Assembly: GCA_003451715.1 (NCBI GenBank)
Contig: DMJN01000221.1
Location: 1-6,193 of the forward strand
Direction of reading: 5' to 3'
DNA from: Gammaproteobacteria bacterium
Lineage (GTDB): Bacteria > Pseudomonadota > Gammaproteobacteria > Pseudomonadales > Pseudohongiellaceae
Length of the DNA stretch: 6,193 bases
Part shown: piece after piece, positions 1 to 6,008 of the stretch
Layout of the letters: each line of letters opens with the position of its first letter
Numbering within the stretch: the stretch's first letter is position 1
Notes under the pieces: model-generated
The model's input: the letters and a program-made list of their open reading frames with translations, nothing else
Databases searched by the model: none
Told to the model about the DNA's origin: nothing
Program-made: the position numbers and the translations under genes

Positions 1-461
1 GTCACACGGCCGCCCCAAATAGCTATCACCCAGGCACAAAGCATTATGCGCACCTTCAATTGAACTTCTTTGGAATTGGCCACCGTATCCGGGTCCACTC
101 CTTCACCGTACACCAGGATCTGCGTTTTCCTGAGCATTACCAGGGCGAGTGCGACGCAGCTCATTTTCATATAGAAGGAAAGATCGACGAAGTAATCGCT
201 TGGATACTCGGTTAGCATCAAAGAACCTGTAACAGCATTAATCCCGAGTCCAATCCACATTAAGGGGAAGAAACCCTGCAGCGGTTTCAGGGGGATGCCA
301 GGCGTAATTCCCAATATCCTCAGCGCAAAGATAGCACTGACACCGACGAGAAAAGCTAAACCCACAGTATGAAAAGCCAGAATAGCCACGTAGCCAGTGG
401 AATTCTGTTTTAGCATCAGGGAAAAGCCACTATTTTCCACCGCCAACAAAAAGTCCATCAT
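1..461 (-). CDS. DUF6644-like integral membrane protein, 3' end outside window
   Basis: An open frame runs from a tandem ATG-ATG (461 and 458) off the left edge, giving 153 codons without a stop. It is strongly hydrophobic: likely membrane segments lie near residues 24-50, 62-84, 92-112 and from 136 on. The start MMDFLLAVENSGFS, the HTVGLAFLVG stretch with His31 inside the first segment, and the later PGIPLKPL and FPLMWIGLGINAVTG patterns resemble, from memory, inner-membrane proteins grouped as DUF6644, whose function is unknown. A GAGG about 10 bases upstream favours the first ATG. The length seen so far is close to what I would expect of the family, so only the C-terminus should be missing. 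It is separated from the bestrophin-like gene by about 240 bases and probably has its own promoter. The membrane location is solid; the family name is moderately sure. Confidence 0.72.
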   Translation of the reverse strand, partial: MMDFLLAVENSGFSLMLKQNSTGYVAILAFHTVGLAFLVGVSAIFALRILGITPGIPLKPLQGFFPLMWIGLGINAVTGSLMLTEYPSDYFVDLSFYMKMSCVALALVMLRKTQILVYGEGVDPDTVANSKEVQLKVRIMLCAWVIAIWGGRV

Positions 462-496
462 ATAGCGTATACCTCGTCTGCTTAGTAATTGACTAA

Positions 497-521
497 AAGC
501 ATGCCTGCTAGCGGCCTGCTT
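497..521 (-). terminator. Imperfect hairpin, possible weak terminator or leader structure
   Basis: AAGCATGCC (497-505) and GGCCTGCTT (513-521) form a 9-bp stem with a single mismatch around a 7-base loop. On the minus strand the stem ends in TTTT then AG, so the U-tract is short. It could terminate transcription from the bestrophin-like gene, whose stop lies about 180 bases upstream. If the promoter at 546-574 is real, it would instead sit in the leader of the DUF6644-like gene. The short U-tract makes strong intrinsic termination doubtful. Confidence 0.33.
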
Positions 522-545
522 CCGAGTAGATAGATTTGGACGGGC

Positions 546-574
546 ATATTACCCTTCTGAATAAGATGCAGCAA
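546..574 (-). promoter_or_regulatory. Candidate sigma70 promoter for the DUF6644-like gene
   Basis: Read on the minus strand, TTGCTG (574-569) is followed after exactly 17 bases by TAATAT (551-546). The -10 box matches the consensus at 4 of 6 positions and the -35 box at 3 of 6, with ideal spacing. Transcription would begin near position 539 and give an untranslated leader of roughly 75-80 bases that contains the 497-521 hairpin. This is pattern matching only; such weak matches arise by chance. Confidence 0.35.
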
Positions 575-698
575 GTGTAGAGAGTTGATCTGAATCAGGA
601 AATACAAATTCGTAAATACAGGAATTATCGGTGAAATCCTCGTGTATCTGCACCCAAACGGCGCGGAAAATTGTTTCAGAAAGTCACAAACTGTTCGA

Positions 699-1565
699 TC
701 AGGGCTTTTCCAATAACGGGCTGGACTTATTGAAATGAAACTCTTCCAGCTTGATGTCATCCAGGCCAACCTGGTCGAAAGGATCTTCCATGGCATCCTG
801 TACGTTGTACAGAGAGATCAGGATAAAGCCGTGAATCGACGCCAGGCAATACACGATCCAGGATGAATCGGCGGACAGGTCGTTGATCAGGGTAGGAATG
901 AATACGAAAGGAAATACATAGATGAATACCAGGCAATAGGCTCGCAGGCTTATAGGTGTGCCGTGAATTTTTAAACCAACGGTATTTTCAATGCTCTCAT
1001 TCACGTCTTTAAGAAAGCGAATAATCTTCAGAGCCACACCGTTGGAAATAACATCCCGATTAGCATTAACAAACTCGAAAACCTCGTTCAGCTTATCGCG
1101 CACCTGGTCCTGGTCGTAATTGTTTCCCTTGAGCGCATCGAAAAACTGCTTTGAAATTGCATTCAGGCTTTCGGCTATATGCGCCTTTTGTTCATCGCTG
1201 AGTTTGTTGTTATTGTAAAAGCAATAGTAGGTGGCGTTCAGCGAAGACTTGAAGATGCTCAGTAATTTGATGACACTATCACGTTTTCTGAAGGCCTCTC
1301 GAATTGTAAAAACCAGAGGGAAAATCACCGCAATACTGAATAGTGTGACGTTTAAGTTGTAGCTGAAGTTGAATAGATAACACAGGTAGGTTATTGCCAT
1401 GCATAACAGGATTACATAGCCAGTCTTGCGATCGATGATAGCGAAGTATCTCTGCCAGGAGAGATCATTATTATTTTTTTGCATTTGTTTGATGCTAATC
1501 AAGTATTTGTGGAATGTAAATCCAAAAATCGCCTCTCTTTTCGCCGTTATACAGTTGCCCGGCAT
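699..1565 (-). CDS. Bestrophin-like four-helix membrane protein
   Basis: The 288-residue product has a hydrophobic hairpin near residues 50-88, a long polar helical middle (about 90-200, including the LSDEQKAHIAESLNAISKQF segment), and a second hairpin near 206-253. The C-terminal half has PIS-x-RAY entering a membrane segment rich in Phe and Pro, then after the last segment MEDPFDQVGLDDIKLEEF. This resembles the bestrophin/RFP-TM layout, where a membrane helix is followed by an E-(D/N)-PFG-like motif and a DDI/NDL acidic stretch. Bestrophins are usually chloride or anion channels of about 300 residues, so the length fits; anion transport here is inference. The ATG at 1565 has a GGGGGA about 8 bases upstream. 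The ATG at 1484 (Met28, MQKNNNDLSW) would give a more typical N-terminus but lacks a clear ribosome site. The gene is visibly AT-richer than its right-hand neighbours and rich in Asn and Lys. It is transcribed divergently from the CotH-like gene. Confidence 0.6.
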   Translation of the reverse strand: MPGNCITAKREAIFGFTFHKYLISIKQMQKNNNDLSWQRYFAIIDRKTGYVILLCMAITYLCYLFNFSYNLNVTLFSIAVIFPLVFTIREAFRKRDSVIKLLSIFKSSLNATYYCFYNNNKLSDEQKAHIAESLNAISKQFFDALKGNNYDQDQVRDKLNEVFEFVNANRDVISNGVALKIIRFLKDVNESIENTVGLKIHGTPISLRAYCLVFIYVFPFVFIPTLINDLSADSSWIVYCLASIHGFILISLYNVQDAMEDPFDQVGLDDIKLEEFHFNKSSPLLEKP

Positions 1566-1567
1566 TG

Positions 1568-1596
1568 TTGCGGTCCCCCAGGGCTAGAGTTACACT
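1568..1596 (+). promoter_or_regulatory. Candidate promoter for the CotH-like/phosphatase unit
   Basis: TTGCGG (1568-1573) and TACACT (1591-1596) are separated by 17 bases in the divergent intergenic region. The -35 box matches consensus at 3 of 6 and the -10 box at 4 of 6. A start near 1603 would give a leader of about 60 bases that includes the hairpin at 1635-1662. This is the best-spaced pair I found between the divergent genes, but it is weak evidence. Confidence 0.28.
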
Positions 1597-1634
1597 CGAG
1601 GCAATCCCTGCACCTGCTACCAATTCTTTAATTA

Positions 1635-1662
1635 GATTGGGGTCTCTCGAAGGAGATCAATC
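1635..1662 (+). promoter_or_regulatory. Hairpin sequestering the ribosome binding site
   Basis: GATT (1635-1638) pairs with AATC (1659-1662). After a two-base GG bulge, GGTCTC (1641-1646) pairs with GAGATC (1653-1658, one G-U pair) around the loop TCGAAG. This makes a 10-bp stem ending three bases before the ATG at 1666. The Shine-Dalgarno AGGAGA (1651-1656, 9 bases from the start codon) lies in its loop and 3' arm. The pairing is seen directly; a role in translational control is inference. Confidence 0.42.
1651..1656 (+). promoter_or_regulatory. Strong Shine-Dalgarno site of the CotH-like gene
   Basis: AGGAGA lies 9 bases before the ATG at 1666 and fixes that start. The signal peptide that follows begins at the same Met, which supports the choice independently. 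Confidence 0.8.
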
Positions 1663-1665
1663 ACC

Positions 1666-2703
1666 ATGAGAAGAACGTTTGCCTTGCTATCCTGCTGGAT
1701 TCTGAGTGGAAATACAGTTTTTGCTGCCGAGCCAGACCCGCTATTTCAATCCAGTGAGATGCTGGAAATCACACTTACCGCACCGATCGATGAGATCGAC
1801 GATACCCGTGACAAAGACACGGAATACGAAGGAACCCTGAGCTATCTCGATGCCAACCGTACTGAAATCGTTCTCGATGCCTCCTATTCTGTGCGGGGCA
1901 ATTGGCGACTAGACAAACGAAATTGCCGTTATGCGCAGCTGTGGGTCAACCTGCGACGCAGCCAGGTTGCAGGAACCATTTTTGAAAATCAGAATCGGCT
2001 GAAACTGGTGGTGCAATGCGGCAGACAGAACAGGTACGCAGACTATCTCTATAAGGAGATTCAGGCTTACGATATTTTCAGCGAATTGTCGGAACTGAAT
2101 TTCGACACGCGCTTGCTCAATGTAACCTATATCGATAGCGAGGACCCGGACTCGGTTCGCACCCAGCCCGCTTTTTTTATCGAGCACCAGAATAGAATTG
2201 CGGAGCGATTTGCTTTAACGGAAGTAGAAACAAATACCGTACCTCGGCGCGAGCTAAATTCACTGCAAGGCACACTGGTTGCTATGTACATGTACCTGAT
2301 CGGCAATGTGGATTTTTCCATGATACAAGGACCGGAGGGCGAGGAATGCTGCCATAACGCCAAACAATTTCAGAATGCTGCGGGTGAGTATTTTCCCATA
2401 CCCTATGATTTCGATGCGTCGGGATTTGTGGACACAAACTATGCCCCGGAGCCAGATCCACGGTTTAATCTGCGCAGCAACCGATCGCGCCTGTATCGAG
2501 GCTTCTGTGTCGACCCGGCTGAGCTCGATGCAGCGGTACAGGTATTTCAGACAAAGCGCGAGCGCATCACGGCAATTGTCACAGATGCTCCCAACGTCGC
2601 CGCACGTGCCACCAACAGAAATACGCGATACGTGGAAGATTTCTTCGAAGTGCTGGATGATGCAAGGGATTTCGAGAGAGCCTTTGTAAGGAATTGTCGT
2701 TAG
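1666..2703 (+). CDS. Secreted CotH-like (atypical kinase-fold) protein
   Basis: The 345-residue product starts with a signal peptide (MRR, hydrophobic core 5-19, likely cleavage after VFA at residue 20), so it acts outside the cytoplasm. The pattern along the chain matches the CotH family. There is an RG near residues 77-78 with a following charged strand, and a helix LYKEIQAYDIFSEL (128-141). Next come a strand with a Tyr-Ile-Asp turn (155-157) and PAFFIEHQNRIAERF (168-182), like the CotH 'GlYlltE..d..f..rf' stretch. Last are GNVDFS (213-218), HN (230-231) and PIPYDFDASG (244-253). By analogy with kinase folds, Asp216, Asn231 and Asp248 would be the catalytic Asp, the metal-binding Asn and the DFG-like Asp. 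CotH proteins are atypical protein kinases first known from spore coats; kinase activity in this divergent, non-spore setting is inferred. The mature chain has six cysteines (87, 118, 228, 229, 281, 344). Its stop lies one base before the next gene's start. I have no gene symbol; many relatives are probably annotated hypothetical. Confidence 0.66.
   Translation: MRRTFALLSCWILSGNTVFAAEPDPLFQSSEMLEITLTAPIDEIDDTRDKDTEYEGTLSYLDANRTEIVLDASYSVRGNWRLDKRNCRYAQLWVNLRRSQVAGTIFENQNRLKLVVQCGRQNRYADYLYKEIQAYDIFSELSELNFDTRLLNVTYIDSEDPDSVRTQPAFFIEHQNRIAERFALTEVETNTVPRRELNSLQGTLVAMYMYLIGNVDFSMIQGPEGEECCHNAKQFQNAAGEYFPIPYDFDASGFVDTNYAPEPDPRFNLRSNRSRLYRGFCVDPAELDAAVQVFQTKRERITAIVTDAPNVAARATNRNTRYVEDFFEVLDDARDFERAFVRNCR
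2688..2693 (+). promoter_or_regulatory. Ribosome binding site of the phosphatase gene inside the upstream gene
   Basis: AAGGAA lies 11 bases before the ATG at 2705 and inside the last codons of the CotH-like gene, whose stop is 2701-2703. The one-base gap and the embedded site suggest translational coupling of the two genes. Confidence 0.5.
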
Positions 2704-2704
2704 T

Positions 2705-3874
2705 ATGCAAGCGATATTAACCAGCAGAGTTCTCCACTGGCTTCCTGGCGTTACCCTGACGCTGGTATTCCTGCTTCAGTCAGTCTACGCGGCTGAAGAC
2801 CAGTGGCAGGGAGTGGAACGCATAGTCGCCATTGGAGATATTCATGGGGACTATGATCATTTTAAGGAAGTGCTTACGGGCGCCGGATTGATCAATCGGC
2901 GTGGCAACTGGACGGCCGGGAATACTCATTTCGTTCAGGTCGGAGATCTGTCGGACCGCGGTCCTGATACAGACAAGATAATTCAGCACATGCAGAAGCT
3001 GGAACGCCAGGCCCCACGAGACGGTGGCATGGTGCACGCACTTATTGGCAATCACGAAGCCATGAATGTCCTCGGTGACTTGCGTTATGTGCATCCCGGT
3101 GAATACGAAGCGCTGCGCTCTCGTCGGGCGCGCCGTCTACGCGATGACATGTACAGTCGCCACATAGAACAGGTGTCGGCGAGCAACCCGGAATTCGTCG
3201 CCGATGATGCCTACCATGACCGGTTCAATACAATCTACCCACTGGGATTTGTGGAGCATCGCATTGCCTGGAGTCCAGAAGGGGAATTCGGTGCCTGGGT
3301 GGCTGGGCACAACACGGTGGTGAAAATAAATCGAACCCTGTTCATGCACGCTGGCATCAGTCCGGCTGTACTGGGGATGACGATCACCGACATTAATGAT
3401 CAGATTCGTGCCGACTTAAACGGCGAGTCGGGTGAAGTAGGTGGCTTATCCCAGACTGAAGAAGGCCCCCTGTGGTACCGCGGTCTGGCAAGAGGCGCAG
3501 AAGCACCGGTTGAGGGCCACCTGGAAGCTGTTCTTGAGTTTTATGACGTCGATCGGCTGGTGCTCGGCCACACGCCAGGCTTGGGTACTGTAGTGCCGCG
3601 TTTCGATGGCAGGGTGCTGGTTATAGATACTGGCATCTCCGACTATTACGGAGCGCATGTTGCGAGCCTGTTAATAGAAGGTGACGACGCGTTCACCGTA
3701 CAGGCGGACCTTCAGCTTGCCATACCAAAAAATCTTGACGAGACGATCAGCTATTTCAAGACAGTTGCTGAGTTCAAGAGCAATCTACCGGCCTTGGAAC
3801 AATATATTAACTATCTTGAATCGCCAGCCGAGCAGACACTTCCGGATACCGCCGTTCCCGACCCAGCCCTCTGA
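2705..3874 (+). CDS. Secreted PPP-family metallophosphatase (Shewanella-like, Shelph type)
   Basis: The 389-residue product begins with a signal peptide (hydrophobic stretch about 12-27, likely cleaved after Ala29 or Ala30), so it is probably periplasmic. All signature motifs of PPP phosphoesterases are present in order: GDIHGD (44-49), GDLSDRG (80-86), GNHE (115-118), HAG (215-217) and GHT (288-290). Expected two-metal ligands are Asp45, His47, Asp81, Asn116, His215 and His289; His117 is the likely general acid and Arg85 a phosphate ligand. An insert between GNHE and HAG (about 120-210) and a PLWYRG motif (255-260) fit the Shelph group, which includes the Shewanella phosphatase reported to favour phosphotyrosine. 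Substrate choice cannot be read from sequence. The C-terminal tail after about residue 340 is helical, then Pro-rich. It is the second gene of a pair with the CotH-like gene, one base apart. No terminator is visible before the convergent cupin gene. Confidence 0.92.
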   Translation: MQAILTSRVLHWLPGVTLTLVFLLQSVYAAEDQWQGVERIVAIGDIHGDYDHFKEVLTGAGLINRRGNWTAGNTHFVQVGDLSDRGPDTDKIIQHMQKLERQAPRDGGMVHALIGNHEAMNVLGDLRYVHPGEYEALRSRRARRLRDDMYSRHIEQVSASNPEFVADDAYHDRFNTIYPLGFVEHRIAWSPEGEFGAWVAGHNTVVKINRTLFMHAGISPAVLGMTITDINDQIRADLNGESGEVGGLSQTEEGPLWYRGLARGAEAPVEGHLEAVLEFYDVDRLVLGHTPGLGTVVPRFDGRVLVIDTGISDYYGAHVASLLIEGDDAFTVQADLQLAIPKNLDETISYFKTVAEFKSNLPALEQYINYLESPAEQTLPDTAVPDPAL

Positions 3875-3893
3875 CCAACACGGCACAGGCTCC

Positions 3894-4280
3894 TTAAAGA
3901 TTACGGTAGTTGCGGTGGCTGAATCGGGGTGAACAAATTGCCAGGAACTTCAAGTCGGTGGTGCCGATGTTTTTTATTCGCTGCCGGGTCTGCGGAGGAA
4001 TGATGATGACGTCACCGGCCTGCACTTGTGTGGCTTCTTCTGCGCCCACCTCAACCAGCCCCTCACCTTGAAGTATCACATAGCGTTCAAAGGTGTCATT
4101 CAACCAGTGCCACCTGGTCTGCTGACCTGTTTCGACACGAGCCTGTGCGATAGAGACGTCGGCATCATCGGAACCATTTGACATTTCTACGATGAAGCAG
4201 CCTTCCTTAAAATAGAATTCATCTGCCGCATTGAATTTCTTAACATAGTCATTCATAGCGTGTTCGCTGATTTGAATCAT
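3894..4280 (-). CDS. Small cupin-domain protein with incomplete metal site
   Basis: The 128-residue product is a single cupin barrel. Cupin motif 1, G(X5)HXH(X4)E(X6)G, aligns exactly as Gly52, His58, Leu60 in place of the second His, Glu65 and Gly72. Motif 2, G(X5)PXG(X2)H(X3)N, aligns as Gly89, Pro95, Gln97 in place of Gly, Gln100 in place of His, and Asn104. Only His58 and Glu65 of the usual four metal ligands remain. The patterns ERYVILQGEG, GDVIIIPP, FLAICSPRF and a C-terminal Tyr resemble a common bacterial cupin subgroup of unknown role, so the substitutions may be usual for that group. It could be an isomerase, a dioxygenase relative or a binding protein. It follows the amidohydrolase by 24 bases on the same strand and is probably cotranscribed. 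No good ribosome site precedes the ATG at 4280; Met9 is an alternative start. Confidence 0.85.
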   Translation of the reverse strand: MIQISEHAMNDYVKKFNAADEFYFKEGCFIVEMSNGSDDADVSIAQARVETGQQTRWHWLNDTFERYVILQGEGLVEVGAEEATQVQAGDVIIIPPQTRQRIKNIGTTDLKFLAICSPRFSHRNYRNL

Positions 4281-4304
4281 TTAAAATCATGCAATGAAGA
4301 ACGC

Positions 4305-5975
4305 CTATAAGCTTTCGAAAACCAGCTTGCCATCCACATAGGTCTGTTCAACTTCAATGTCCATTATGCTTTCGGGATCGATAGTCAGAATGTCTTCAGA
4401 CAGCACGATCATATCTGCAAATTTGCCGGCTTCCAGTGAACCCTTAAGGTCTTCCTCGAAATTGAGGTAGGCGCCGGTGAGGGTATACCCCCTGATTGCC
4501 TCTTCGATGGTGATCGCTTCATCGGGACCATAGACTTCGCCGCTCATGCCTTTGCGGGTAACGGCGGCATAGAGTCCGACCATCGGGCCGATGGGGAGAA
4601 TGTCACTGGAAATTGCTACGGTAATACCATGGTCCATCGGCGAACGCAGCGGGTTGTTGTGGTCCAATCTCCAACCATCCAGATTAGCCGCATAACGCCC
4701 TTCCAGCGTATAGGTGAAATTGGGTTGCTGGGTGATATGGATGTCGTGCTCCGCCATCAGTTCCATGGTGAGTTCCGGCGGGCGCATTGTAAAATGATTC
4801 AGGTAATGGCGATGATCTTGACGCGGGTTGCGTTCAAGGGCATCAGCCAGTGCATTAACCACCAAAACGATGGCGGCATCGCCGATGGCATGGATGCCCA
4901 TCTGCCAGCCGGCATCGTGAATCTCATTCAGGTGGGCGATCAGGTCATCCTCGGGCATGTTGAGATAACCACGATAGTCGCCTTGATTTACATAAGGCTC
5001 CAGAGTGTAGGCGGCTGGGCCTGTGAAGCCGCCATCGGCAAATACCTTGATGGGGCCTATTTTCAGAAAATCGGTTCCATCGCCGACGCGCGCCTTCACC
5101 TCGGCAATTGCCTCCGGATTGAACCATTGAAACTGGATGGAAGATCTTGGTAGTGGCAGTTCCGCGGTTTCATATAACTCTTCCCACATGGCATATTGAC
5201 GAGGAGGTTTCGACGCGTCGATGATGCTGGTAATGCCTTTGCTCAACAGGTCATTGAGGTTGACCTCGAGGCTGATTATCAATTCTTCGTAGGAGGAATC
5301 TGGCACCAGGCGCCCTACGATGCCTTGCCGTTCGCGGATTATGCCATTGGCGGCGCCGTTGTCGTCTCGCTCGATTACACCACCTTCGGGATCGGGTGTT
5401 GTATCGGTGATTTCAGCCAGTTCCAATGCCAGGCTGCTAACCACCGCGCTGTGACCACCGGCGCGGGTGAGCGTGACAGGGTTATTTGGCGCAGCGAGGT
5501 CCAGATCCTGCCGCAGAGGTCTACGCCCCTCCGCCAGTTCGTCCTCTGACCAGCCATAGCCGGTAATCCATTCACCTTCACCCATTTCAGCCGCCTTGGC
5601 ACGAATCAAGTCCTGGATCTCGGCAATCGAAGTCACATCGCCTAATTCGATATAGCGCTGGGGTCGGCCTCGGATGTGGGTATGGGAATCGATGAAACCC
5701 GGCATCAGGGTCTTGCCCTGCAGGTCAACCACTGACGCGGAGTTGTACTTCTCCGTAATACTAACCGGACCCGTCTCTACGATGCGGCCGTCGTTTACCA
5801 CTACTGTGTTATGAATGGAAAAACTGTCGTCGACTGTTAACACCTTGCCATTGGTTAGAATCAGATCGACCTGAATCGGACTCGACGCGGTGTTCTGATC
5901 CTGTTCTTCCTGACCGCAGCTAATAAGAGTAGCTGCTAAAAAGATAAAGGTAGCGGGTCTCACTATTCTAATCAT
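4305..5975 (-). CDS. Amidohydrolase-family (YtcJ/NfdA-like, amidohydrolase_3) lipoprotein
   Basis: The 556-residue product hydrolyses an unknown C-N bond in an amide or related compound. It starts with a lipoprotein signal: a hydrophobic core, then LISC (17-20), so Cys20 would be lipidated. Gly follows Cys, with no Asp at +2, which favours the outer membrane in a Gram-negative. The N-terminal beta domain carries NGKVLTVDD (42-50) and GKTLMPGFIDSHTH (87-100), with metal ligands His98 and His100. Further conserved elements are KVFADGG (310-316, Lys310), HAIGDAA (362-368), HRHYLNH (388-394, with Asn393 where many relatives have Glu) and SSDILPIGP (456-464, Asp458). The end, GSLEAGKFADMIVLSEDI (512-529), is typical of the family. 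Length is normal for amidohydrolase_3 proteins. The ATG at 5975 is preceded by a purine-rich AAGAGAA repeat. It lies between the aminotransferase and the cupin gene on the same strand. Confidence 0.93.
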   Translation of the reverse strand: MIRIVRPATFIFLAATLISCGQEEQDQNTASSPIQVDLILTNGKVLTVDDSFSIHNTVVVNDGRIVETGPVSITEKYNSASVVDLQGKTLMPGFIDSHTHIRGRPQRYIELGDVTSIAEIQDLIRAKAAEMGEGEWITGYGWSEDELAEGRRPLRQDLDLAAPNNPVTLTRAGGHSAVVSSLALELAEITDTTPDPEGGVIERDDNGAANGIIRERQGIVGRLVPDSSYEELIISLEVNLNDLLSKGITSIIDASKPPRQYAMWEELYETAELPLPRSSIQFQWFNPEAIAEVKARVGDGTDFLKIGPIKVFADGGFTGPAAYTLEPYVNQGDYRGYLNMPEDDLIAHLNEIHDAGWQMGIHAIGDAAIVLVVNALADALERNPRQDHRHYLNHFTMRPPELTMELMAEHDIHITQQPNFTYTLEGRYAANLDGWRLDHNNPLRSPMDHGITVAISSDILPIGPMVGLYAAVTRKGMSGEVYGPDEAITIEEAIRGYTLTGAYLNFEEDLKGSLEAGKFADMIVLSEDILTIDPESIMDIEVEQTYVDGKLVFESL

Positions 5976-5980
5976 TTTTC

Positions 5981-6000
5981 TATTCTCTTTTTATTCTCTT
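5981..6000 (-). repeat. Tandem 9-base repeat upstream of the amidohydrolase
   Basis: On the minus strand AAGAGAATA occurs twice with an 11-base period (6000-5992 and 5989-5981), just before the ATG at 5975. The purine-rich copy nearer the start is the likely ribosome binding site; the other may be a decoy or chance. Confidence 0.45.
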
Positions 6001-6008
6001 GTTAATGT

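Larger units (their letters stand above)
462..698. other. Intergenic region between two minus-strand genes
   Basis: About 237 bases lie between the stop of the bestrophin-like gene and the start of the DUF6644-like gene. I see no convincing gene here: the open frame covering 482-796 overlaps the bestrophin-like gene out of frame and its translation resembles nothing known. The region holds a candidate minus-strand promoter (546-574) and an imperfect inverted repeat (497-521), listed separately. A second, weaker inverted repeat (AGGAATT near 630 against AAATCCT about seven bases later, one mismatch) is probably chance. Confidence 0.6.

Noticed and set aside
482..796. Minus-strand open frame of 104 codons in the left intergenic region
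   Set aside because: It overlaps the bestrophin-like gene out of frame, lacks a recognisable domain, and its start lies inside that gene's coding sequence.
1482..1516. TTTACA-17-TAGCAT promoter-like pair on the minus strand before Met28 of the bestrophin-like gene
   Set aside because: The -10 box would sit only a few bases before the start codon, requiring a leaderless transcript, and it lies inside the longer reading frame.
2375..2689. Plus-strand open frame of 104 codons inside the CotH-like gene
   Set aside because: It is in another frame of a gene whose own frame carries the conserved PYDFD motif and signal peptide; there is no sign of dual coding.
3681..3932. Plus-strand open frame of 83 codons over the 3' end of the phosphatase
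   Set aside because: It is out of frame with the phosphatase and runs antisense into the cupin gene; the translation is low in recognisable pattern.
4629..5153. Plus-strand open frame of 174 codons opposite the amidohydrolase
   Set aside because: It is fully antisense to a gene with clear catalytic motifs, and its product resembles no family.
5196..5549. Plus-strand open frame of 117 codons opposite the amidohydrolase
   Set aside because: It is an antisense shadow of a well-supported gene with no domain of its own.
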